Assembly: GCA_030403585.1 (NCBI GenBank)
Contig: JAUEPE010000037.1
Location: 1 to 61,189, forward strand
Source: Frankia sp. RB7
GTDB lineage: Bacteria > Pseudomonadota > Alphaproteobacteria > Rhizobiales > Xanthobacteraceae
DNA: 61,189 bases
Reading direction: 5' to 3'
The notes under the pieces: model-generated
Told to the model about the DNA's origin: nothing
What the model saw: only the letters and a program-made list of their open reading frames with translations
Databases searched by the model: none
Shown here: in pieces, positions 16,852 to 25,470 of the stretch
How positions within the stretch are numbered: position 1 is the stretch's first letter
Layout: each line of letters begins with the position of its first letter
Position numbers and translations under genes: made by a program

Positions 16852-17370
16852 TTAATGCGCCACCCCGAGGCCGCTCTCCTTTAACCGCTCCGCGAACCAA
16901 AGCGAGAATGGCTGATCGAGGACGCCGCTGACATAGACTTCCGACATCGTCACATTGTGCCTGTCCAGCACCAGCAGCACGCCGATCCAATAGGCGAACC
17001 AGACATGCGGATCGGTCAGCGCCATCAGCTTGTGCTGGTCGTGCTCGAGCGAGGTGTGATTGCCCGCCTTGCGGATCTCGACGGTGAGCAGATTGTTCGG
17101 GATCTCGCGCTGGTGCACGACGACGTCAGGGTAGATCGACTTGCCGAGATGATCGTCGGTCGAGATGATGGTGCCATGCGGCAGATGCAGCGTGCGCTCG
17201 CCGAGCCGGTCGTAATTGCAGTCGACCGCCCAGCCTGAGAACTGCCGCTCGAGATAGACGGCGAAGCGGTGCGTGATGGCGCGCTCGCCGATGTCCTTCT
17301 CGAACAGGAATGCCTCGTGGGCGTAAAATTCCCGGAGCGCAGCGATCACCTTGTTCAGCTCGGTCTGCAT
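16852..17370 (-). CDS. Hypothetical protein with a PD-(D/E)xK-like core
   Basis: 172 residues from the ATG at 17370 (GGAGG upstream); a longer reading runs into the upstream TPP gene and is not real. Residues about 25-60 resemble an N-terminal helix (ERAITHRFAVYLERQFSGW), then IYPDVVVH at 79-86 and LLTVEIRK at 94-101 give a Pro-Asp ... Glu-x-Arg-Lys arrangement like a nuclease-fold core. This is pattern-level evidence only; I know of no named family. The gap to the upstream TPP enzyme gene is 41 bases on the same strand. Confidence 0.68.
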   Translation of the reverse strand: MQTELNKVIAALREFYAHEAFLFEKDIGERAITHRFAVYLERQFSGWAVDCNYDRLGERTLHLPHGTIISTDDHLGKSIYPDVVVHQREIPNNLLTVEIRKAGNHTSLEHDQHKLMALTDPHVWFAYWIGVLLVLDRHNVTMSEVYVSGVLDQPFSLWFAERLKESGLGVAH

Positions 17371-17411
17371 CGTGCCTCCGGGCCCTTTGGCGCTCCGTTT
17401 TGTAGAGCGCC

Positions 17412-18959
17412 CTACATCTGGACTTCGATCAGCCGCGGCCCCGGCTCCGCGACGGCCTCGGCCAGCGCCTTGTTGAACTCGTCGGCATTGGTGACGGCGC
17501 GGCCGGGTACGCCCATGCCCTTTGCCAGCGCGACGAAATCGAGCGTCGGGCGGTCGAGCCTGAGCATGTCGTTGGCGCGCTGGCCGGGTTCGCCGGCGCC
17601 GACATTGTCGAACTCGCCGCGCAGGATCTGGTAGATGCGGTTGGCGAACACGATGGTGACGATGTTGAGGTTTTCGCGGGCCTGCGTCCACAGCGACTGG
17701 ATCGTGTACATCGCGCTGCCGTCGCCGACCATGCAGATGACCTTGCGGTCGGGGCAGGCGATCGCGGCGCCGATCGACAGCGGCGTGGAGAAGCCGATCG
17801 AGCCGCCCATGTTCTGCAGCCAGTCGTGCGGCGCCGCGGCCGCAGTCGGCGGGAAGAAGCCGCGGCCGGTGGTCAGGGATTCGTCGACCATGATCGCGTT
17901 CTCGGGGATCGCGCATGCGATCGCCTGCGCGATCGAGGCGAAGGTGAGCGCGCCGGTCGGCTTGACCAGCTCCTGCAAAGCCTGCGGCTTGACGTCTCTG
18001 GCGCTCGCCTTCACGGCGCCGGCCAGCGCTTCGAGCGCTGCAACCGAATTTTCGCCCCAGGAGGTCATGCGATGGACGTCGCAGCCCGCGGGCTTGAGCA
18101 TGCTCGGCTTGTTCGGATAGGCGAAGAACGCCACGGGATCGTCGGACTCGACCAGCACGATGTGACGGAATTTCGCCAGCATCGGCAGCGCGTTCTCGAT
18201 GACGTAGTGGATGCGGTCGATCGAATAGCGGCCGCGGCCGCGCGCCATCTTCGGACGGAAGGTCGGGCCCATCACCGTGCAGCCGGTCTTGTTGGCGATG
18301 CGCTCGGCCAGCGCCAGGCCCTTTTCGCTCAGCGCGCTGCCGGTCATCAGCAGCAGCGTACCCTCGCCGTCGCCGTGCAGGATCTTTGCGGCCTGCTCGA
18401 CCGCCTGCGGCGAGTAGCTGGCGCGCTGCTGCTCGGCCGGCACCTCGGCGACGCCATCGGCCTCGTTCCAGGCGGTGTCGGCGGGCAGGATCAGGGTCGC
18501 GATCTGCGGCGGGGCGCTCCTGGCGGCGGCGATGGCCGCGGCGCCGTCGGCGGCGACCGATTTGGAATCCGGCGAGGTGCGGACCCAGGACGACATCGGC
18601 CGGGCCAGGCCCTCGATGTCGGAGGTCAGCGGCGCGTTGTAGCCGATGTGGTAGACGGCGTGCTGGCCGACGATGTTGACGATGCCGGAATTGGCCTTCT
18701 TGGCGTTGTGCAGATTGGCAAGGCCGTTGGCCAGGCCGGGGCCGAGATGCAGCAGGGTCGAGGCCGGCGTGCCCTTCATGCGGAAATAGCCGTCGGCCGC
18801 GCCGGTCACCACGCCTTCGAACAGGCCGAGCACGCAGCGCATGCCCGGCACGCGGTCGAGCGCGGCGACGAAATGCATCTCGGAGGTGCCCGGGTTGGTG
18901 AAGCAGACGTCCACCCCGCCCTTGACCATCGTCCGCACCAGGCTTTCCGCACCGTTCAT
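17412..18959 (-). CDS. Thiamine-diphosphate-dependent enzyme, acetolactate-synthase-like
   Basis: 515 residues from the ATG at 18959, with GGGAG upstream; this gives the standard start MNGAESLVRTMVKGGVDVCF. N-terminal Pyr domain: NPGTSEMHFVAALD and the catalytic Glu in GLFEGVVTGAADGYF. C-terminal PP domain: the TPP motif GDGSAMYTIQSLWTQAREN and about 25 residues to ANRIYQILRGE. It belongs to the large-subunit ALS/benzoylformate decarboxylase group, but no regulatory small subunit is nearby, so it is probably not the branched-chain biosynthetic enzyme. Substrate unknown. Confidence 0.83.
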   Translation of the reverse strand: MNGAESLVRTMVKGGVDVCFTNPGTSEMHFVAALDRVPGMRCVLGLFEGVVTGAADGYFRMKGTPASTLLHLGPGLANGLANLHNAKKANSGIVNIVGQHAVYHIGYNAPLTSDIEGLARPMSSWVRTSPDSKSVAADGAAAIAAARSAPPQIATLILPADTAWNEADGVAEVPAEQQRASYSPQAVEQAAKILHGDGEGTLLLMTGSALSEKGLALAERIANKTGCTVMGPTFRPKMARGRGRYSIDRIHYVIENALPMLAKFRHIVLVESDDPVAFFAYPNKPSMLKPAGCDVHRMTSWGENSVAALEALAGAVKASARDVKPQALQELVKPTGALTFASIAQAIACAIPENAIMVDESLTTGRGFFPPTAAAAPHDWLQNMGGSIGFSTPLSIGAAIACPDRKVICMVGDGSAMYTIQSLWTQARENLNIVTIVFANRIYQILRGEFDNVGAGEPGQRANDMLRLDRPTLDFVALAKGMGVPGRAVTNADEFNKALAEAVAEPGPRLIEVQM

Positions 18960-19224
18960 TCTGTCTGCTCCCGCAACCGGCTTATTTCCAGTGATCCATG
19001 GGATCAATCATTGTTCGCGGGCTCCGTCAAAGCAATAGCCGGCATTGCGGCTCAGCCCCGCATGGCAACCTGCCGGTTTGGCTAATGCTTTTTCGGCAAA
19101 TTGGGTTGCCGATTTGGTAACGCCAATCGCGGGAGACGACGCCCCTCACGGGGCCGTGGCTTGCGGAATGCGCGCAAATATGGCCTCTGGCATTCGTTGA
19201 ATCGATTTTTTTCTGGGGGGAACA

Positions 19225-19800
19225 ATGATCCGGTTTTTTGCCGCGCAGGTTACCGCAATAGCGCTCTTGCTGGCTGGCGCGGCCGACGCGTCCGCGGCGG
19301 GGATGATGGACTTCACAGGCACCAGTTCCACCGGCTATCTCGGCGGCGGCACAAGCCCGATCCCCCGCTCCACCGTCATGTACAACGGTAATTATGCGCC
19401 CGGCACGATCGTGGTGAACACCTCGGAACGCCGGCTGTATCTGGTGCTCCAGAACGGCCAGGCGCTGCGCTACGGCATCGGCGTCGGCCGTGATGGCTTC
19501 CGCTGGGGCGGGGTGCACAAGATTACCGCCAAGAAGGAATGGCCGGATTGGACGCCGCCGTCGCAGATGGTCGCCCGCCGGCCCGATTTGCCGCGCCACA
19601 TGAAGGGCGGCATCGAAAATCCGCTCGGCGCCCGCGCGATGTATCTGGGATCGACGCTCTACCGCATCCACGGCTCCAACGAGCCGGAGACGATCGGCCA
19701 GGCGGTGTCCTCCGGTTGCTTCCGCATGACCAATGACGACGTCACCGACCTCTACGGCCGCGTCGGGGTCGGCACCACGGTGGTGGTGCTCAACAACTAG
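19225..19800 (+). CDS. L,D-transpeptidase (YkuD domain)
   Basis: 191 residues with a signal peptide (about 1-24, ADASAAG) and one YkuD domain covering the rest: IVVNTSERRLYLVLQNGQ, then the catalytic segment IHGSNEPETIGQAVSSGCFRM with the nucleophilic Cys and conserved His, and NDDVTDLYGRV. It crosslinks peptidoglycan peptides or attaches proteins to peptidoglycan in the periplasm. GGGGGG lies a few bases before the ATG. No operon partner. Confidence 0.9.
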   Translation: MIRFFAAQVTAIALLLAGAADASAAGMMDFTGTSSTGYLGGGTSPIPRSTVMYNGNYAPGTIVVNTSERRLYLVLQNGQALRYGIGVGRDGFRWGGVHKITAKKEWPDWTPPSQMVARRPDLPRHMKGGIENPLGARAMYLGSTLYRIHGSNEPETIGQAVSSGCFRMTNDDVTDLYGRVGVGTTVVVLNN

Positions 19801-19820
19801 ACGGCCACGGCGGACAGCGT

Positions 19821-19948
19821 GCTCCCTCTCCCGCTTGCAAGAGAGGGTTGGGGAGAGGGTCTCTCCGCAACGGGACAATCCCCCAGGGGAAAGAACCCTC
19901 ACCCGCCGCTGCGCGGCGACCTCTCTCGCAAGCAAGCGGGAGAGGCTC
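19821..19948. repeat. Dispersed inverted repeat, family B, copy 2
   Basis: GCTCCCTCTCCCGCTTGC at the left pairs with GCAAGCGGGAGAGGCTC at the right, with an internal GGGTTGGGGAGAGGGT / AACCCTCACCC pair and a GCCGCTGCGCGGC hairpin. It closely matches 50089-50214. Confidence 0.8.
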
Positions 19949-20082
19949 AGGGAGCCCGCGGCTACCGCTGGGTCACGACGAAGTCTGTCACTCCCTGCCC
20001 GCAGATGAACGGCAGGAACCTGCTCGGCGCGTGAATATGCGGACTTGTGTGCGCCTCGCGAATACGGCAGCGTTGCGTGACG

Positions 20083-20910
20083 ATGAGCGCAATGAACTCG
20101 CCCTCGAACTCGCCCTTGCCCTGCCTCCGCATCGCCCTGGTGGCGCTCGCAGCCGTCATCTGTGTGCCTGACACTGCACTCAAGGCGACCGCCGGCGAGC
20201 TGCCCGCGATCGCCTCGCGCCAGCGCGCCGAGAAGAAGAGCTTTACCGACGCCGAGATCGTCGACGGCTTTCTCAAGACCGCCTTCGGCGCCGAATACCA
20301 CCTCGCCGGCCGCGTCGACCGCATCCGCAAGTTCGACGGGCCGGTGCGCGTGTTCGCCGAGACCGATCGCGCCGACCGCAAGGCGCAGCTCGCAAAGGTC
20401 GTGGCCGACATCGGCACGCGCGTGCAGCATCTCGACATCGCCATGACCGACACTAGCGAGGCGGCGAATGTACGGGTGAAGCTCGTGCGCGACCGCGATC
20501 TCTTCCGCACCATCTCGAGCTTCTACGGTGCCGAGAAGGCGCGCGATATCCGCACCTCGCTCGATCCGCAATGCCTCTCCGGATTCCGCAAGAACGACAA
20601 TTTCGAGATCGAGCATTCCGACGTCATCCTCACCGTCGACAATGGCGACTTCACCTTCCTCGACTGCGCCTATGAGGAGCTGCTGCAATCGCTCGGGCCG
20701 ATCAACGACACCGCCAGCGTGCCGTGGACGATGTTCAACGACAATGTGTCGATGGGCTATTTCGACGTCTACGACCAGTACATCCTCAATCTGCTCTACG
20801 ATCCCCGCATCAAGCCCGGCATGACCGTGCTGGAGGTGAGATCGGTGCTGCCGGAAGTGCTCATCGATGTGCGGAGCTGGGTGAAGCAGGTGAACGATCT
20901 GAAGGAGTAG
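20083..20910 (+). CDS. DUF2927-like exported protein
   Basis: 275 residues from the ATG at 20083; a GTG at 20047 would add 12 residues, and the start is uncertain. A hydrophobic leader (about 10-38) suggests export. The rest is one domain: KSFTDAEIVDGFLKTAFGAEYH, GPVRVFAETDRADRKAQL and CYE-type wording FLDCAYEELLQSLGPINDTASVPWTMF, which fits DUF2927. Two cysteines, near QCLSGF and FLDCAYEE, might form a disulfide. Function unknown. Confidence 0.72.
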   Translation: MSAMNSPSNSPLPCLRIALVALAAVICVPDTALKATAGELPAIASRQRAEKKSFTDAEIVDGFLKTAFGAEYHLAGRVDRIRKFDGPVRVFAETDRADRKAQLAKVVADIGTRVQHLDIAMTDTSEAANVRVKLVRDRDLFRTISSFYGAEKARDIRTSLDPQCLSGFRKNDNFEIEHSDVILTVDNGDFTFLDCAYEELLQSLGPINDTASVPWTMFNDNVSMGYFDVYDQYILNLLYDPRIKPGMTVLEVRSVLPEVLIDVRSWVKQVNDLKE

Positions 20911-20999
20911 CGGTCCCGTCATCGATGCGACGAACACACTCCCTGAGACCCGCCGTCTTTGTGAATGGCTCGCAGTCGCTGCTGAACGACGAATACCAA

Positions 21000-21314
21000 T
21001 CAGATTTCGCCTGGACCTACGACGACGATTCTTACGTTGATGATCGCAATGTTCCTGTCGTCTACGAAAACGAGATTTGTTGCTCCGAGTTTCAGGGGTT
21101 CCAGTGTGACCCTGCGATCGTTGAGCGTATGAACATCGACGATGTTCGGGTCGCCGATCAGCACTGTCTTGAAAGGTCTTTCAAGCGCAAGCGCCGTCGG
21201 AACGTCGAGCCTGAGCGTGATCGTCTGATCCGCGGCGCAAGCGACCGAAATCATGGTCAGGAACAAGATCAATACGATAACACAAGTTCGCATGCGAAGC
21301 ACTGCGGCCGCCAT
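21000..21314 (-). CDS. Stand-alone secretin/CpaC N-terminal-domain protein
   Basis: 104 residues with a clear GGAGG Shine-Dalgarno. A signal peptide (1-27, ending VACAAD) is followed by a single domain: ITLRLDVPTALALERPFKTVLIGDPNIVDVHTLNDRRVTL and LKLGATNLVFVDD. This is the 'pilus formation protein N-terminal' domain normally found at the N-terminus of CpaC/RcpA secretins. No secretin, BON or other Flp-pilus domain follows, so the module stands alone. No tad/cpa genes are in the window. Confidence 0.78.
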   Translation of the reverse strand: MAAAVLRMRTCVIVLILFLTMISVACAADQTITLRLDVPTALALERPFKTVLIGDPNIVDVHTLNDRRVTLEPLKLGATNLVFVDDRNIAIINVRIVVVGPGEI

Positions 21315-21476
21315 GGAAATTCCTCCGGCGTGCTTGAGCCGACTTTTCAGGTCCCTTCTACCAACTTCGCCTTCGTTTCAGGTGCCAATTTCTTCCATCG
21401 CGAGTGAGCGTTCTCGCGATTTCAGGCGGCCAAGACCGCAACCGACATCAGACCAAGGTCTCGTTTAGTTCAATGA

Positions 21477-21962
21477 CTATTCCGGATAGAAGCCTGAAGC
21501 GACCAAGCCCGAAGCGCCATCGATTGTCACCTTCTTCACGAAGGTCCATTTCTGTGAAGGCTCAGTCTGCCCCGGCTTTGGAAACATGTAATCGACCCAC
21601 CCCGATCCCTTGGTTTCGGCTGTCTTTATAATTTCATTATGAAACAGCTTGCCGTTTGCATCCTTTTGACCACTCACGTTAGTTCCTTCCCGCTTCGGAA
21701 AAGCCGGATTAAGCAATACGTTCGCGTTCATATCGTAGACAAAGAGATACATGTCACCGCGGAACCACTCACTGTCTCTCTTTCTGAAATCCTCGAAAGC
21801 TGCCTTTCCCTTATCATCTATAAGTGCCGCAGCTTTGGTGACCAGCGCTTCGATTTGCTTTGCCTTTTCTGACGGAGGCGGACCTTGCTGAGAAAATGCC
21901 GGCGGAGCCGTCGCGACAAAAGTCGCAAGCGCAAGCCCCACAAATAGAGCATTGGTATTCAT
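21477..21962 (-). CDS. Secreted single-Cache-domain protein
   Basis: 161 residues, ATG with GGGAGG upstream. A signal peptide (1-24) is followed by a single Cache-like sensory domain: EALVTKAAALIDDKGKAAFEDFR, YLFVYDMNANVLLNPAFP and GWVDYMFPKPG with FVKKVTIDGASGLVASGFYPE at the end. Cache domains normally sit in the periplasmic part of receptors; here there is no transmembrane output domain. It may be a periplasmic binding or sensing protein. The CpaC-N gene follows on the same strand, 162 bases away. Confidence 0.78.
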   Translation of the reverse strand: MNTNALFVGLALATFVATAPPAFSQQGPPPSEKAKQIEALVTKAAALIDDKGKAAFEDFRKRDSEWFRGDMYLFVYDMNANVLLNPAFPKREGTNVSGQKDANGKLFHNEIIKTAETKGSGWVDYMFPKPGQTEPSQKWTFVKKVTIDGASGLVASGFYPE

Positions 21963-22172
21963 TGGGGACCTCCCTGCAGCTTATGTGGTGCGTCGGCCCT
22001 GCCAATAAGGAAACGCTGCGGAGCGTCCAATGACGAGTCAATTTTTTGTAATGAATGACGGACGCGAAAATCTCGCTCCTCGCTTTTGGCGGGCACTGCC
22101 GGGGGCGGTGAAAACGACCGCGTCCACGGCACCCTGGCCTGCGCGTCGTTTGCCCAACGGGATCGTCGAACG

Positions 22173-23330
22173 CTACTGCACGAGATCGGCGACGGTGGTC
22201 GCGGCCTTCAGCCCCGTGCCGGTGAGGACTGCGACCGTGATCTCGCTGGCCTTGATCGCACCGGTGGCCGCGAGTTTTTCCAGCGCCGCAGCCGCGCTGG
22301 CGCTGGTGGGTTCGGTGAACAGGCCCTGCCGCGCGAGGCGCCGCAGAGCGGCGACGATCTCGTCCTCGGTGAGTGCGACGGTGCCGCCGCCGCTCTCGCG
22401 CAACGCGCCGATAATCTCGCGCAGCCGCAGCGGATTTTTGATCGCGGTGCCTTCGGCGATGGTCTTGTTCACCTCCCGCACGACAGGTGTGTCGACGCCG
22501 GCCTTGAAGCTGGCATCGATCGGCGAGCAGTTGAGCGGCTGGGCCGCGAACAGGCGCGGCAGCTTTGCAATCTGGCCCGCCTTCAGCAACTCGCGGAAAC
22601 CGAAGGCGCAGCCGAGCAGGCTGCTGCCGGCACCGACGGGAACGATGACGTTGTCGGGCGCACGAAAACCGAGATCTTCCCAGATTTCATAGGCGAGCGA
22701 TTTTGTGCCTTCGAGGAAAAACGGTTGCCAGTTGTGGCTGGCGTAGAAGGTCTGGCTCGACTGTCTGATCGCCTCGGCCTCCGACTCCTCGCGCGGGCCC
22801 TCGACGAGTTGCACTTCAGCTCCGTAAGCGCGCACCTGCGCGATCTTGGCCGGCGAGGTCGAGGCCGGCGCCAAGATCTTCACGCGCATGCCGCCGGCCG
22901 CACCGAGACCCGCCATCGATGACCCGCCATTGCCGGACGAATCCTCCAGAATGGCGTCGACGCCGATCTGCCGCAGGAACGACAGCATCACCGCAGAACC
23001 GCGATCCTTGAAGCTGCCGGTCGGATTGAACCATTCGAGCTTGAAGAACGGCCGCAGGTCGCCCCACCCCTGCTGTACCAGCGGCGTGCAGCCCGCGCCG
23101 AGCGAAATCGGATCCTTGATCTCCACCGGCAGCGCCGCGCGGTAGCGCCACAGCGATCGCGTGCCGCTGTCGATGTCCGCGCGCGAGATCCCCGCCCCCG
23201 GCGTCACCAGCAGCGGCGTGCGCTCGTCCGAGCACCAGCGCGGCTCGTGAAGCGGATAGAGCTTTCCATTGCGGGGATCGATATAGCTGGCGGCGGACAT
23301 ACTGGTGGAAGACATACTGGTGGAAGACAT
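22173..23330 (-). CDS. Threonine-synthase-like PLP enzyme
   Basis: 385 residues, fold-type II PLP enzyme. PLP-lysine motif FNPTGSFKDRG at about 98-108, then SSGNGGSSMAGLGAAGG, ILAPASTSPAKIAQVRAYGAEV and the C-terminal phosphate-binding VPVGAGSSLLG. It resembles the bacterial threonine-synthase family, but could also be a related PLP lyase or deaminase. The start is ATG at 23330 (GGAG upstream). Two tandem copies of a 15-base unit produce a second and third in-frame ATG at 23315 and 23300. No thr operon genes are nearby. Confidence 0.78.
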   Translation of the reverse strand: MSSTSMSSTSMSAASYIDPRNGKLYPLHEPRWCSDERTPLLVTPGAGISRADIDSGTRSLWRYRAALPVEIKDPISLGAGCTPLVQQGWGDLRPFFKLEWFNPTGSFKDRGSAVMLSFLRQIGVDAILEDSSGNGGSSMAGLGAAGGMRVKILAPASTSPAKIAQVRAYGAEVQLVEGPREESEAEAIRQSSQTFYASHNWQPFFLEGTKSLAYEIWEDLGFRAPDNVIVPVGAGSSLLGCAFGFRELLKAGQIAKLPRLFAAQPLNCSPIDASFKAGVDTPVVREVNKTIAEGTAIKNPLRLREIIGALRESGGGTVALTEDEIVAALRRLARQGLFTEPTSASAAAALEKLAATGAIKASEITVAVLTGTGLKAATTVADLVQ

Positions 23331-23376
23331 GGCGCACTCCGAAAACGGGCCGGAGCCGTACGATATGTCCGATTGC

Positions 23377-25302
23377 CTAGGTTTTGCCTAGTCCGATGCG
23401 GTGCATCAGCTCCCTGAACCGCGCATCGCTGCGGAGCGGATCGAAGGCGGGCCGCAGCAGGATCGAGGGATTGAAGCGCGCGTTATAGGCTTTGTCGAGC
23501 CAGTCGAGCGCGGCGCCGCGATCGCCGAGGCCTGCATAGATCAGGGCGATGTTGGCCTGCGCCGATGGATAAAGGTCGCCGTGCGCCGCCATGTCCGCGG
23601 CGATCATAAGGGCGTCGTCCTTACGGCCGGAGACGGCATAGGCGTAAGCGAGATTGGAATCGAACACGCTGCTGTGGCCGGAGATCTCGATCGCCTTGCG
23701 AAACTCGGCAATGGCCTCGTCGAAACTGCCGAGCTGCACCAGGGCCTGACCGAGTTCGTAATGGCCGACGGCAAATCGGGGATCGAGCTCGAGCGTCTTG
23801 CGGCTCTGTGCGACCGCGGCGTCGAAATCGTGGTTGATGCACAGCGCATCGGCGATGTCGGCGCCGATGATGAGGGAGAGCGGATCGAGGCTTTGCGCCT
23901 GGCTGAACTGCTGCAGCGCCTCGCTGGTCTTGCCCGTCAGCATCAGATGCCAGGCGTACCAATGATGCGCCGTGGCGTAGCTGGGGTTGAGACGGATGGC
24001 GGCCTCGTATTCGGAAGCAGCGACATCCCAGTCCCAGCCGTAGAGATCGAGCGCAAAGGCAAGCGAGGTGTGGGCTTCGCCGAGCGTGCCGTCGAGCTCG
24101 AGCGCCCTGCTGGCCGCCGCCGTCGCCTTGGAGAAGGCTTCCGTGGTCGAGAGCACGCCGTACTCCCAATCGCCGGCGAGCGCGTAGGCGTCCGCAAGGC
24201 CGGAATGCGCCTCGGCGTAGTTGCGGTCGATCTCGATGGCCTGGCGGAAATATCTGATGGCGGCCCTGAGGCCGTCGCCCGTGCGCTTGTTCAGGAAGTA
24301 GCGGCCCTTGAGGTAATTTTCGTAAGCCAGCGGATCGATGCTGCGCGGTTTGTCGAACGCGGCGCGCTCGCCATGGTTCAGCGTGGCGCGCACCTGGCCA
24401 GCCACGGCGCGGGCGACGCGGACCTGAAGTGTCAGCGCGTCGCGCACATCGCCTTCGTAAGAGTCGGCCCAGACGCGGCTGTCGTCGCTCGCGTGGATCA
24501 GCTGGGCCGTGATCCGCACCCGGCCGCCGGAGCGCATCACGCTGCCCTCGATCACGGCGTCGACGTCGAGCTCGCGCGCGATGGTCGCGAGCGATTTGTG
24601 TGCGCCTTTGTATGTCATCGCCGAGGTGCGCGAGATCACCCTGAGCGCATCGACCCTGCCGAGCTCTGTGATCAGCTCGCCGGTCATGCCGTCCGCGAAA
24701 AAATCCTGCGACGGATCTTCCGAGGTGTCGACGAGCGGCAGCACTGCGAGCGAATGGATCGTCTGCGCTCCCTGATGCCAGGGCGAGAGCCAGGCCAGGA
24801 GCGCAGCGGCCAGCAGCACGACCAGGCCGATCGCGGCGAAAACGCCGTGACGGCGACCCATAACGGGCCGTGCCTCGGGCGCCGGTGGCGGTGGAGACGG
24901 ATCGGGTTCGCGCGTGGCGCTCCCATCGATGACCACGGTGACGTCGGCAAGAAAGCGATAGCCGCGGCGCGCCACCGTCTCGACGAAGCGCGGGCTCTCC
25001 GCGGAATCGCCGAGCGCCTCGCGGATCTTGCTCACGGCTTTGTTGAGCCCGTGATCGTAATCGACCACCGTCTGCGGCCAGAGCAGCGTGCGCAGCTCCT
25101 CGCGCGTCACCAGCTCGCCCGGCCGTTCCAGCAGCGCCGAGAGCAATTGAAACGGCTGCTCCTGCAAACGCACCCGCCGGCCGTTCTTGACCAGCTCGCC
25201 GCTGCGCGGATCGGCCTCGAACGCGCCGAACTTCGTACGCCTGGCGAGATGTGCGATGGAAGCTGCCGCGGGTCTCTCGATCAATTCCGGTTCTAGCAGC
25301 AT
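23377..25302 (-). CDS. CadC-like wHTH regulator with TPR domain
   Basis: 641 residues. N-terminal OmpR/PhoB-type winged helix (about 25-120: FQLLSALLERPGELVTREELRTLLWPQTVVDYDHGLNKAVSKIREALGDSA ends with RGYRF). A Pro-rich linker precedes one transmembrane segment (about 153-172). A beta-alpha domain follows (AVLPLVDTSEDPSQDFFADGM), then TPRs from about 330 to the end. It resembles the membrane-integrated CadC/ToxR type with an adenylate-cyclase-associated TolB/TPR part. It is divergent from an ECF sigma gene, 168 bases away; whether it regulates that gene is inference. Confidence 0.82.
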   Translation of the reverse strand: MLLEPELIERPAAASIAHLARRTKFGAFEADPRSGELVKNGRRVRLQEQPFQLLSALLERPGELVTREELRTLLWPQTVVDYDHGLNKAVSKIREALGDSAESPRFVETVARRGYRFLADVTVVIDGSATREPDPSPPPPAPEARPVMGRRHGVFAAIGLVVLLAAALLAWLSPWHQGAQTIHSLAVLPLVDTSEDPSQDFFADGMTGELITELGRVDALRVISRTSAMTYKGAHKSLATIARELDVDAVIEGSVMRSGGRVRITAQLIHASDDSRVWADSYEGDVRDALTLQVRVARAVAGQVRATLNHGERAAFDKPRSIDPLAYENYLKGRYFLNKRTGDGLRAAIRYFRQAIEIDRNYAEAHSGLADAYALAGDWEYGVLSTTEAFSKATAAASRALELDGTLGEAHTSLAFALDLYGWDWDVAASEYEAAIRLNPSYATAHHWYAWHLMLTGKTSEALQQFSQAQSLDPLSLIIGADIADALCINHDFDAAVAQSRKTLELDPRFAVGHYELGQALVQLGSFDEAIAEFRKAIEISGHSSVFDSNLAYAYAVSGRKDDALMIAADMAAHGDLYPSAQANIALIYAGLGDRGAALDWLDKAYNARFNPSILLRPAFDPLRSDARFRELMHRIGLGKT

Positions 25303-25470
25303 GAAAATCCCGTCGCGGCGTTGGGGAGGTGTGATCGGAAGCCGATGATTTCACAGCGCTTCCCGGGGGATCGCGAGTCCAGAGAAAGACCACGCGCCGT
25401 CCATTGAGACCGGCTGACGTGCGGGCGAAGAGAGCCGTGCACGTCAACACGGGATCGCGCGGGGCGAACG

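Noticed and set aside
17412..18959. Biosynthetic acetolactate synthase large subunit (ilvB)
   Set aside because: No small subunit (ilvH) next to it and sequence wording differs; kept as a generic TPP enzyme.
23401..25296. 631-codon reading on the plus strand
   Set aside because: Complete mirror of the CadC-like regulator, whose motifs are clear on the other strand.
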